A stretch of 12,950 bases of DNA from an uncultured Oscillospiraceae bacterium (GTDB lineage Bacteria > Bacillota > Clostridia > Oscillospirales > Oscillospiraceae), in assembly GCA_900751035.1 (NCBI GenBank), contig CAADSF010000193.1, positions 1-12,950 of the forward strand, read 5' to 3'. Below, piece after piece: positions 1 through 5,789 of the stretch. The position numbers and the translations under genes are program-made. The notes under the pieces were generated by a model. That model ran no database searches, was not told where the DNA came from, and worked only from the letters and a program-made list of their open reading frames with translations. Position 1 is the stretch's first letter; each line of letters opens with the position of its first letter.

Positions 1-49
1 CGGCATGTACTAAGAGACAGCAAAGCCTGAACCCAGATAAATAGAATTG
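1..49. other. Window edge, no gene assigned
   Basis: This short stretch comes before the first hairpin. One plus-strand frame stays open from base 3 to a TAG at 42-44, six bases before the hairpin, so it could be the last 13 codons of a gene that enters from the left. Thirteen codons are too few to identify or confirm a protein, and the other frames also contain stops. Confidence 0.2.
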
Positions 50-85
50 CCCCCGGCGCCTGCCGCAAAAAGCAGGCGCCGGGGG
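50..85 (+). terminator. Strong GC-rich hairpin, terminator-like
   Basis: A perfect 14-bp stem pairs 50-63 with 72-85 around an 8-base loop containing AAAAA. Its position at the end of a possible upstream gene and before the promoter of the next one fits a transcription terminator. The 3' side carries only TTGCT rather than a run of T, so intrinsic termination may be weak. An mRNA 3'-end stabilising hairpin is the alternative. Confidence 0.55.
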
Positions 86-205
86 TTGCTATATATAAAG
101 AAAGCCACTGCAGAGGGGCAGAAACAACCCGGCCTGCAAAGGTGATTCTTTTTGTCAAAATACAAATTTTTTCGCAGCTTGTGTGTAGGAATCGCTTCGT
201 GTCTG

Positions 206-214
206 TGATATAAT
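206..214 (+). promoter_or_regulatory. Extended -10 promoter for the zinc-ribbon gene
   Basis: A perfect TATAAT at 209-214 is preceded by TG one base upstream (206-207), which makes an extended -10 element of housekeeping sigma type. No good -35 lies at 16-18 bp spacing (185-192 reads GTAGGAAT), and extended -10 promoters often tolerate that. Transcription from here would give a leader of roughly 95 bases before the start codon at 316. The area is A/T-rich compared with the rest of the window. Confidence 0.6.
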
Positions 215-244
215 TTATTTGGGAAGCAGCGTTTCCACCAGAGC

Positions 245-257
245 TTTCAGACTGAAA
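245..257. repeat. Short perfect inverted repeat in leader
   Basis: TTTCAG at 245-250 and CTGAAA at 252-257 form a 13-base palindrome around one central A, about 30 bases downstream of the -10 element. It could be an operator half-site pair, but a repeat this short also occurs by chance. No regulator is identified. Confidence 0.25.
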
Positions 258-303
258 ACAACGGCAAGACAAATAACAATTCTACTCAATACAAAAAGAA
301 ATA

Positions 304-311
304 AGGGAGAG
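304..311 (+). promoter_or_regulatory. Ribosome binding site deciding the start at 316
   Basis: AGGGAGAG lies four bases before ATG 316, and its GGGAG core is six bases away. No such site precedes the ATG at 339 that opens the longer frame. This indicates that the original gene began at 316, and it is the key evidence that the downstream frame is broken. Confidence 0.7.
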
Positions 312-315
312 AATT

Positions 316-1016
316 ATGAAACGGCTAACTTGTGAAATGTGCGGAAGCACCGATTTGCTGAAACAGGATACACGAGCAACTGGGATCAGTATAAAACTGT
401 AGGTTGGCACGAGGACTACAGCTTGACAGACGCTTCAAAAAATGGAAGAAGGGCTATTGTGAGCAAGTACAGAGAAAAAGAGCGTACTGTTCCCAAGGAA
501 GCGGAAGAACGGCAAAAAGCCAAAAAGGAAAAAGAGCGCAAGGAAAAAATCGTTAAATATTGGGAGACCCATGCGGAGGAAAAGGCAAAGCTTGATAAAG
601 AACAAGCCGACCTTAAGGCGAAAATGGATGAGCTTAACGTCCGGATTTCTGCCATTGACAAGAAAAATTCCGCTAAGATTATCGAATTGAGTCAAGAGCG
701 AGACAAGAAGCTGCCTTGCGAGATCGAGGCTGACAAGCAGAGAGAGGTAATCCACAATCTTGAAGTGCAAAGGGATAAATGCGGCATTTTCAAGGGAAAA
801 GAAAAGAAAGCGATTCAGGCTCGTCTTGATACCGAAGAAACCCCCAAGCTGGATTCTCTCCAAAAGAAGGCGGACGCAGAAAAGAAAGCGCATCAGGATA
901 AGCTTGACGCAGAAATCAGTGTGGTTAAGAGCGAAGGTCAGGAGCTTCGTGATGAAGCTGCAAAGCTTAAGAAGCGCAGTGACGAGATCACAAAGGAATT
1001 GACCAGAGATCGCTAA
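316..1016 (+). pseudogene. TFIIB-type zinc-ribbon/coiled-coil protein, frame broken
   Basis: Translation from ATG 316, which has a good ribosome site, begins MKRLTCEMCGSTDLLKQD. This is the well-known start of Firmicute TFIIB-type zinc-ribbon proteins, with its first CxxC knuckle. The frame then stops at TAG 400-402. The rest of the protein continues in the -1 frame to 1016: a lysine/glutamate-rich, probably coiled-coil region with an IFKGKEKKAIQ motif that I recall from the C-terminal part of longer relatives. The second CxxC and the usual middle section are missing, so an internal deletion that shifted frame near 366-372 is the simplest explanation. Starting at ATG 339 would give 225 residues but lacks a ribosome site and makes the first ten or so residues nonsense. 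No slippery heptamer for programmed frameshifting is visible. Base composition is much more adenine-rich than its neighbours, which hints at different ancestry. The family's function is unknown to me. A sequencing error cannot be excluded. Confidence 0.6.
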
Positions 1017-1040
1017 ATGGTAAGCCCCGCGATACAGACA

Positions 1041-1070
1041 GCCCGGACAGCAACTGTCCGGGCCGTTTTA
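1041..1070 (+). terminator. Intrinsic terminator after the zinc-ribbon gene
   Basis: A perfect 10-bp stem (1041-1050 with 1054-1063) has a three-base loop and is followed by CGTTTTA. It lies 24 bases after the stop at 1016 and just before the end of the converging minus-strand gene at 1079. The minus-strand side lacks a T run, so it acts mainly on plus-strand transcription. Confidence 0.75.
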
Positions 1071-1078
1071 TGTCGTGT

Positions 1079-3250
1079 TTAAATATCCGTGGTCAGCGTC
1101 TGCTGTTCCCGGTGCTGGCAGGTGAAGAGGAGAATCTGGCGGCTTGCGGCTTCGCGCTGCAGAAGGCGCAGGGCCAGGCGCAGGCGGTCATCGTCGAACA
1201 TGGCGAGCGCGTCGTCCAGCAGCAGCGGCGCGTCCTCCGGCAGCAGCAGGCGGCAGACGGCCAGACGGACGGACAGGTACAGCTCGTCCGCCGTGCCGCC
1301 GCTCAGGAAGAGCGAACGGCGCATGGCCGCGTCCGGCTGCCCGGCCTCCAGCTCCATCTGGCGGCTGATCTGCACGCGGGCATAGCGCCCGCCGGTCAGC
1401 TCGGAGAAAATTTCCGACGCCTCGCGCACCAGACGCGGGGAAAAGCGCTCGGCCAGCGCCGCGTTGGCCTGCGCCAGCGTCTGCCGGGCCAGCGCGAGCG
1501 CCTCGCGGCGCTCGTTCAGCACGTCGAGCCGCTGCATAAGCGCCTGCTTTTTCGCCGACAGCTCCGCCTCGGAGCCAAGCTGCTCCAGCCGTCCCCGGCT
1601 CTGGTCGAGCTGCGACTGCACGGCGGCGGCAAGCGCCTGCGTCCGCGCAAGCGCGGCCTGCGCCTGCCCGGCCGTCAGGCCGGAAACGTCGCGCGTGGGC
1701 GCGGGCAGCTCCGGGATCTCGCCGAGGGCCTGCGCAAGCGCGTCATAGCGCGTTTTCGCCTGCTGCGCGGTCTGCTCCGCCTCGTGCCAGGCGCGGTAAG
1801 CGGCCAGCGCGGAGGCGATCGCATTTTGCGCCTCCCGGACCGTTCCGGCCTCCGCGAACATCCGGACGCTGCCGAGCAGCGCCGCCGTGCGCTCGGCGCG
1901 CAGACGGCTTTCCGCGTCGCGGGCCGCATTCTGCGCCGATGCAGCCTCGCACGCTGCCTGCCACGCGCGCAGCGCGTCGCGGTACTGAACGGCATAGGCG
2001 TAAAACTCGTCGCGGCTGTGGTTTTCATAGAGCGTCAGCAGCGCCTGCGCCTCGGAAAGCTCCGCCTCGCGCCGCCGGTCATGCGCCGCGTTTACGAGCG
2101 CGATCACAGCGTAGGCCAGCGCCGCCAGCGCGAACGCGGCGGGGATGAGCGGCTCGTGCCGGACGAACCAGCCTGCCGCGCCAAGCCCGGCGAAAAGCGC
2201 CGCAAGCACCCAGAACGGCACAGATGGCCGGTGCTTTTTCGCCGTCAGCCGGTCAAATTCGCGCATATCGCGCTGCGCTTTGTCGAGAAGCCGTTCCTCG
2301 TCCACCCCGGAAAACGCCTGCGGGCAATCGGGGCGCGCGGGCGCGGCTGCGGCCGGTTCCTGCTCCGGCAGGGCAAGCAGAGCAGCCGCCTCCTGCGAAA
2401 GCGCGGCCAGCGCATCCTCACGCGGGAGCCGCGCACATACGGCGGACGCGGCGTTTTCCCGGTTCGCCGCCTGCATCGCGGCGCGCTTCGCGTCATAGAG
2501 CTGCGCCTTTTTTCGCTGGGCCTGCGCCGCCTGCAGCGCCCGCAGGTCCTCTTCGCAGTCTCTCTGCTGCGCTTGCAGCGACTGCAGCTGCGCGCGCAGC
2601 GCCAGATTTTTTTCATGCTCTCCCGCCAGCGCGGCCAGCGCACTGTCCACGGCGGCCAGCTCCCGCTCGGCGTCGGGGATGAGGCCGGTTTTGTTGTGCC
2701 GGACGCGATTCTGCCACGCAAGCAGCCGCTTGTCGACTGCGGCAAAGCTGACGGATTCGTCCCCGGTCGTGACGAGGGCGGACAGCCGCGCCTCCAGCTC
2801 GTCGTCCGGCGTCAGAGCAAGCCCGGACTGCCGGACAAAGGCGCTGCGCTGGTACACACGCTTCGGAACGCCCAGAAGCAATTCGCCGCAGTTCGCACCC
2901 GTCATCCCTTCGACCGCCAGCCCGGAATCGGTATAGACGGCGGAAAACACGCCGAGCGGCGCACGGGCCGTCGAGGTGCGCGTGATCGTGATGCGCCGTC
3001 CGGCGTGCGCAAGCTCGATCACGCCCTCCATCGGCCTGCCGCTCCACGGCTGATATTTTGTCTTGACGGGCAGAACGCCCGTTTTTTCGCGTTCAGAGGT
3101 ATCGACGCCGTAGAGCATGGCCAGCAGAAATTCCGCCCATGTGCTCTTTCCGGCCTCGTTCGGCATCTGCAGAACGTTCAGGCCATCCGTGAGCGTCAGC
3201 GTCTCCTGCTCAAGCCTGCCAAACGTCGCGGTCATGCGCAGAAGCTTCAT
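1079..3250 (-). CDS. yhaN: SbcC/Rad50-like AAA ATPase, YhaN type
   Basis: This 723-residue protein has the split ATPase layout of the SMC/Rad50/RecN group. The N-terminal Walker A is PNEAGKST (residues 30-37), and a Q-loop is likely at Q141. A long alanine/glutamine-rich coiled coil follows (about 195-265 and 395-600). At the C-terminus are LSGG (about 649-652), Walker B LLLDD (about 676-680) and a histidine near 713. Two hydrophobic helices at about 344-363 and 368-388, in the middle of the coiled coil, are typical of YhaN-type proteins and suggest membrane attachment. The first glycine of Walker A is methionine, and the second Walker B acid is Asp. The protein is shorter than B. subtilis YhaN (about 960 residues by memory). 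ATG 3250 has a GGGAGG site seven bases upstream and overlaps the nuclease gene's stop by ATGA, so the two proteins are probably made together as an ATPase-nuclease complex acting on DNA ends. The exact substrate is unknown, and the gene symbol is by similarity only. Confidence 0.85.
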   Translation of the reverse strand: MKLLRMTATFGRLEQETLTLTDGLNVLQMPNEAGKSTWAEFLLAMLYGVDTSEREKTGVLPVKTKYQPWSGRPMEGVIELAHAGRRITITRTSTARAPLGVFSAVYTDSGLAVEGMTGANCGELLLGVPKRVYQRSAFVRQSGLALTPDDELEARLSALVTTGDESVSFAAVDKRLLAWQNRVRHNKTGLIPDAERELAAVDSALAALAGEHEKNLALRAQLQSLQAQQRDCEEDLRALQAAQAQRKKAQLYDAKRAAMQAANRENAASAVCARLPREDALAALSQEAAALLALPEQEPAAAAPARPDCPQAFSGVDEERLLDKAQRDMREFDRLTAKKHRPSVPFWVLAALFAGLGAAGWFVRHEPLIPAAFALAALAYAVIALVNAAHDRRREAELSEAQALLTLYENHSRDEFYAYAVQYRDALRAWQAACEAASAQNAARDAESRLRAERTAALLGSVRMFAEAGTVREAQNAIASALAAYRAWHEAEQTAQQAKTRYDALAQALGEIPELPAPTRDVSGLTAGQAQAALARTQALAAAVQSQLDQSRGRLEQLGSEAELSAKKQALMQRLDVLNERREALALARQTLAQANAALAERFSPRLVREASEIFSELTGGRYARVQISRQMELEAGQPDAAMRRSLFLSGGTADELYLSVRLAVCRLLLPEDAPLLLDDALAMFDDDRLRLALRLLQREAASRQILLFTCQHREQQTLTTDI

Positions 3251-4332
3251 TCCGCCGCCTCCCTTCCGTCCATCGCCGCGTAGCCGTACCGCGCGGCAAG
3301 CGCAATTCTGCGTCTGTCCGCGTCCGTCTGGGCCGCGTCATACTGCGCCCTGAGCGCCTGCAGAAACAGGCCGCGCAGCGTATCCTCCTCCGCACCCTCC
3401 CAGAGAGCCCGGCGGGGCCGCGTCTCGTCGCGGACGGTCAGCGCGTAAAAGCGCGGGGCCAGCGCCGCTTGCAGCGCCGCCGTGTCGAACGGCTCCGCTT
3501 CGCCGGTCAGGATCACGCGGTAAATATCGTTCTGCGTGTCCTCCGGCAGCGCAGCCGTGACGGCGGCAAGCGCGTCGTCCCCTGCTTCGACGCGGAGAAT
3601 TTCGTATTTCCTGCCGTGCAGCGGCAGGAAGTCCAGCCGGACGCCGGAATCGGAAAGCTCGCCGAGGTACGCGCCCTTCTGCCCCAGCTCGTCAAAGCCG
3701 CGCCCCATCACGCAGCCGGGCCAGGCGTAGCACGTGCTCCCGCACCGCAGCAGCCCGCTTGCCTGATGGATATGGCCGAGCGCGAGATAGGCGAGGCCGG
3801 AGGCCGCCAGCTGCGCAGCCGTGATGGGGTTATAGGGCGAGGCCGCCTGCGTCGGGTCCCCGTGGAGGACCATAAGGTTCGTCCAGCCGTCCTGTTTCGC
3901 GTGAAAGCCCTCCAGCAGCGGCCCTTCGTGCCGCGCGGTGAAGCCAGCGCCATAGACGCGCAGCTGTTTCTCCGGCAGCTCGACCGCCTCGATTGCATCC
4001 GTTTTGAAAATATGCACGTTTTCCGGCCAGCGCTCCGTCAGATATGCGCTGCCGGGCAGCAGACAGTCGTGGTTGCCGGGGCTGATGAAGACCGGCGCAT
4101 GGATGGAAGCCAGCGCCCGCCGGAGCGCCAGCAGCGTCTCATCCGATGCACCAGCGCTGTCAAACAGATCGCCCGCCAGCAGGACAAGATCGCAGTCGTG
4201 CGTGTTGGCGGCTTCCGCCAGCTCGGTCAGAAGCCCGCGCTGCTCCTGCCGCCGTGCGGCAGCCTGTTCGGGGCTGAGGGCGGCAAAGGGCGCGTCCAGA
4301 TGCAGGTCAGCCGCATGCAGAAATTTAATCAC
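3247..4332 (-). CDS. yhaO: SbcD/Mre11-like metallophosphoesterase, YhaO type
   Basis: This 361-residue calcineurin-like phosphoesterase shows all the metal-binding motifs in order: DLH (D9, H11), GDLFD (54-58), GNHD (86-89), LHGD (156-159) and GHIH (186-189). The last 120 or so residues form the less conserved cap and partner-binding region. The family contains Mn-dependent nucleases such as SbcD/Mre11. YhaO-type members are encoded next to a YhaN-type ATPase, as here, so I infer a DNA end-processing nuclease that works with the downstream ATPase. The start is GTG at 4332, with AAAGGGTG seven bases upstream inside the end of ymdB, giving an eight-base overlap with it. The stop overlaps the ATPase start by ATGA. 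No active-site residue is missing. The assignment to YhaO rather than SbcD rests on the partner's membrane helices and on family resemblance. Confidence 0.87.
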   Translation of the reverse strand: MIKFLHAADLHLDAPFAALSPEQAAARRQEQRGLLTELAEAANTHDCDLVLLAGDLFDSAGASDETLLALRRALASIHAPVFISPGNHDCLLPGSAYLTERWPENVHIFKTDAIEAVELPEKQLRVYGAGFTARHEGPLLEGFHAKQDGWTNLMVLHGDPTQAASPYNPITAAQLAASGLAYLALGHIHQASGLLRCGSTCYAWPGCVMGRGFDELGQKGAYLGELSDSGVRLDFLPLHGRKYEILRVEAGDDALAAVTAALPEDTQNDIYRVILTGEAEPFDTAALQAALAPRFYALTVRDETRPRRALWEGAEEDTLRGLFLQALRAQYDAAQTDADRRRIALAARYGYAAMDGREAAE

Positions 4333-5101
4333 GGAGCATCACCCTTTCTGCCGCCGTGCAGCGGCCTGTCTTTGCATCGATGGTAAACACCGCGCCCGCA
4401 AGCATGCACGGCCCCGGCGCGACCTCATAGCGCGAGGTGAGCTCGCCCCGGAAATTCGCGATGGACTGCTCCGGCTTCACGCCGATGACCGAATGCACGG
4501 GGCCGGTCATGCCGAGGTCGGTCAGATACCCCGTACCCTTCGGCAGAACCTGCCCGTCGGCGGTCTGCACGTGCGTGTGCGTGCCCCACTGAGCGGAAAT
4601 TTTTCCGTCGAGATAGTACGCCATGGCGAGCTTTTCACTCGTCGCCTCGGCGTGGAAATCCAGAAGCACGGGAAGCCCGTCCAGCTCCCTGAGCACCTTA
4701 TCGATCACCCGGAAGGGATTGTCCGGCCTGAAATCGAGATTGCACCGTCCCAGCAGATTGACGACGCCGACCGGCCCGATCTTCGTTTCAAATACGCCGA
4801 ATCCCCGCCCCGGCAGGCTCGGCTGCAGATTGGCCGGCCGCAGGATATAGGAACAGTCGTCCAGATACGCGCAGATCTCGCGCCGGTCAAACGAATGGTT
4901 CCCAAGCGTCAGCACGTCCGCGCCCGCGTCCAGCATCCGCTCCGCCTGCTTTGGCATCAAGCCGGTGCCGCTGGCGTTTTCGCCGTTGACCACGCAGAAA
5001 TCAATGCGGTACAGCCTTTTCAGGCTTCGCAGATGCTGTTCCAGACACTGCAGCCCGCCTTCCCCGACCACATCGCCGACAGCCAGAACCCGAAGCTCCA
5101 T
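4325..5101 (-). CDS. ymdB: YmdB-family 2',3'-cyclic nucleotide phosphodiesterase
   Basis: This 258-residue protein is full length for the YmdB family (TIGR00282). Conserved metal ligands sit at the expected places: D10 in GDVVG, E41 and N42 in NGENA, N68 and H69 in GNHSFD, H150 in DFHAEATSEK, and H175 and H177 in GTHTHVQTADG. The family hydrolyses 2',3'-cyclic nucleotides and in Bacillus influences biofilm and motility decisions. It is a dimanganese or iron cytoplasmic enzyme. The frame is open upstream to 5248, but ATG 5101 is the right start: AAAGGAGA lies a few bases before it and MELRVLAVGD matches the family start. It is the first gene of the minus-strand operon, transcribed from the promoter at 5132-5160. 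In many Firmicutes ymdB follows the RNase Y gene rny; here a divergent sigma gene lies upstream instead. Confidence 0.93.
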   Translation of the reverse strand: MELRVLAVGDVVGEGGLQCLEQHLRSLKRLYRIDFCVVNGENASGTGLMPKQAERMLDAGADVLTLGNHSFDRREICAYLDDCSYILRPANLQPSLPGRGFGVFETKIGPVGVVNLLGRCNLDFRPDNPFRVIDKVLRELDGLPVLLDFHAEATSEKLAMAYYLDGKISAQWGTHTHVQTADGQVLPKGTGYLTDLGMTGPVHSVIGVKPEQSIANFRGELTSRYEVAPGPCMLAGAVFTIDAKTGRCTAAERVMLRD

Positions 5102-5130
5102 AGGAAGTCTCCTTTGCACATCATTTTTTT

Positions 5131-5170
5131 CAGTATACCATTTAAAAATTTTTTTGGCAATGCTATACTG
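5131..5170. repeat. Inverted repeat made of two opposed -10 elements
   Basis: CAGTATA (5131-5137) and TATACTG (5164-5170) are exact inverted copies 26 bases apart. The left copy contains the minus-strand -10 element. The right copy reads as an extended -10 (TGCTATACT, 5161-5169) on the plus strand, although its -35 region (TTTAAA, 5141-5146) is weak. The repeat may therefore be two opposed polymerase sites, or an operator. Confidence 0.5.
5132..5160 (-). promoter_or_regulatory. Housekeeping promoter of the ymdB operon
   Basis: On the minus strand TTGCCA (5155-5160) and TATACT (5132-5137) are separated by exactly 17 bases, and TG stands one base before the -10 (TGGTATACT). The spacer is a run of A and T. 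The start codon at 5101 lies about 30 bases past the -10, so the leader is short. This is a good match to a sigma-A promoter. Confidence 0.8.
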
Positions 5171-5175
5171 TATCC

Positions 5176-5201
5176 TGAAACCGACGGGACGCGTTTGCGT
5201 C
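5176..5201 (+). promoter_or_regulatory. ECF-sigma-type promoter before the sigma gene
   Basis: TGAAAC (5176-5181) and CGTC (5198-5201) are separated by exactly 16 bases. This is the classic promoter form used by Bacillus ECF sigma factors of the SigM/SigW kind. Transcription would start near 5208, just ahead of the ribosome site at 5215-5221. Because the next gene is itself an ECF-type sigma factor, autoregulation is the natural reading. The match is to a consensus known from other species, so the actual user of this promoter is inferred. Confidence 0.65.
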
Positions 5202-5228
5202 TTTACAGACAGAGAAAGGAGCATACAA

Positions 5229-5789
5229 ATGGAGGATTCCGCAATCATCGATCTGTACTGGGCGCGGGAGGAACGTGCGCTCAGCGAGACGGATACGAAA
5301 TACGGCGGCTATTGCCGCTCCATTGCCCATAATATATTGAAAAACCGCGAGGACAGCGAGGAGTGCGTCAGCGACACGTGGCTGCACGCGTGGAACGCCA
5401 TGCCGCCGCAGAGGCCGTCGATTCTGTCGTCGTTCCTCGGCAGGATTACGCGCAACCTGTCCTTTGACCGCTGCCGCAGGCAGAACGCGGAAAAGCGCGG
5501 CGGCGGGTCGCTGCCGCTGGCGCTGGATGAATTGTCCGAGTGCGTCCCGGCTCCCGGTCGGGTCGAGCAGGCGCTCGAAGCGCGGGAGCTGGCCGAGGCC
5601 ATCGACCGGTTTCTGCGGACGCTTCCGGAGCGCGAGTGCAGCATTTTCCTGCGCCGGTACTGGTACGTCGATTCCGTACAGGACATCGCCGCGCGGTACG
5701 CGCTCCGGGAGAACACCGCGAAATCCATCCTGTTCCGGACGCGGGAAAAGCTGCGCCGGTATCTGGCCGGAGAGGGGATCATCGTATGA
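5229..5789 (+). CDS. ECF-type RNA polymerase sigma factor
   Basis: This 186-residue protein has the two-domain plan of sigma-70 family ECF factors. Region 2 spans about residues 22-85, with a DSEECVSDTWLHAW segment for core binding and a GRITRNLSFDRCRR segment that would recognise and melt the -10. A short linker leads to region 4 at about 120-180, whose helix-turn-helix (about 148-172, DSVQDIAARYALRENTAKS) would read the -35. ATG 5229 is chosen over an open upstream frame (to 4965) because AAAGGAG lies seven bases before it and the upstream part is antisense to ymdB. The gene overlaps the membrane-protein gene by ATGA, the common arrangement for a sigma factor and its anti-sigma factor. The upstream TGAAAC-N16-CGTC element suggests it activates its own operon. 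The stimulus and target genes are not visible, and I cannot assign a named ECF subgroup. Confidence 0.88.
   Translation: MEDSAIIDLYWAREERALSETDTKYGGYCRSIAHNILKNREDSEECVSDTWLHAWNAMPPQRPSILSSFLGRITRNLSFDRCRRQNAEKRGGGSLPLALDELSECVPAPGRVEQALEARELAEAIDRFLRTLPERECSIFLRRYWYVDSVQDIAARYALRENTAKSILFRTREKLRRYLAGEGIIV

Noticed and set aside
56..63. NYDCPDAFD in uridine kinase (residues 56-64) considered as an unusual Cys for His change
   Set aside because: I recall the same cysteine in other clostridial Udk proteins, so it is a lineage feature rather than an anomaly. The coordinates given here are residue numbers, and the gene lies at 11722-12348.
56..64. CpG-rich stem considered as part of a CRISPR or dispersed repeat array
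   Set aside because: Only one copy is present in the window, and no regularly spaced repeats were found anywhere.
1070..3283. A 737-codon plus-strand open frame opposite the YhaN-like gene
   Set aside because: The opposite strand has clear ATPase motifs. The plus frame is arginine-, glutamine- and leucine-rich low-complexity sequence produced by GC-biased codons read backwards.
4965..5228. N-terminal extension of the sigma factor frame
   Set aside because: It would cross the promoter region and read antisense to ymdB. AAAGGAG before ATG 5229 and the family length support the shorter protein.
5102..5248. 49-residue N-terminal extension of YmdB
   Set aside because: It covers the promoter of the operon itself and has no family similarity. 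ATG 5101 has a strong ribosome site.
3469..5332. Long plus-strand frames across yhaO and ymdB (3469-4386 and 4004-5332)
   Set aside because: They run antisense to genes with intact catalytic motifs and have no ribosome site or recognisable domain.
5540..5785. Upstream extension of the membrane-protein frame into the sigma gene
   Set aside because: The extension is an off-frame reading of the sigma factor's second half. The ATGA overlap start at 5786 gives a sensible membrane protein.
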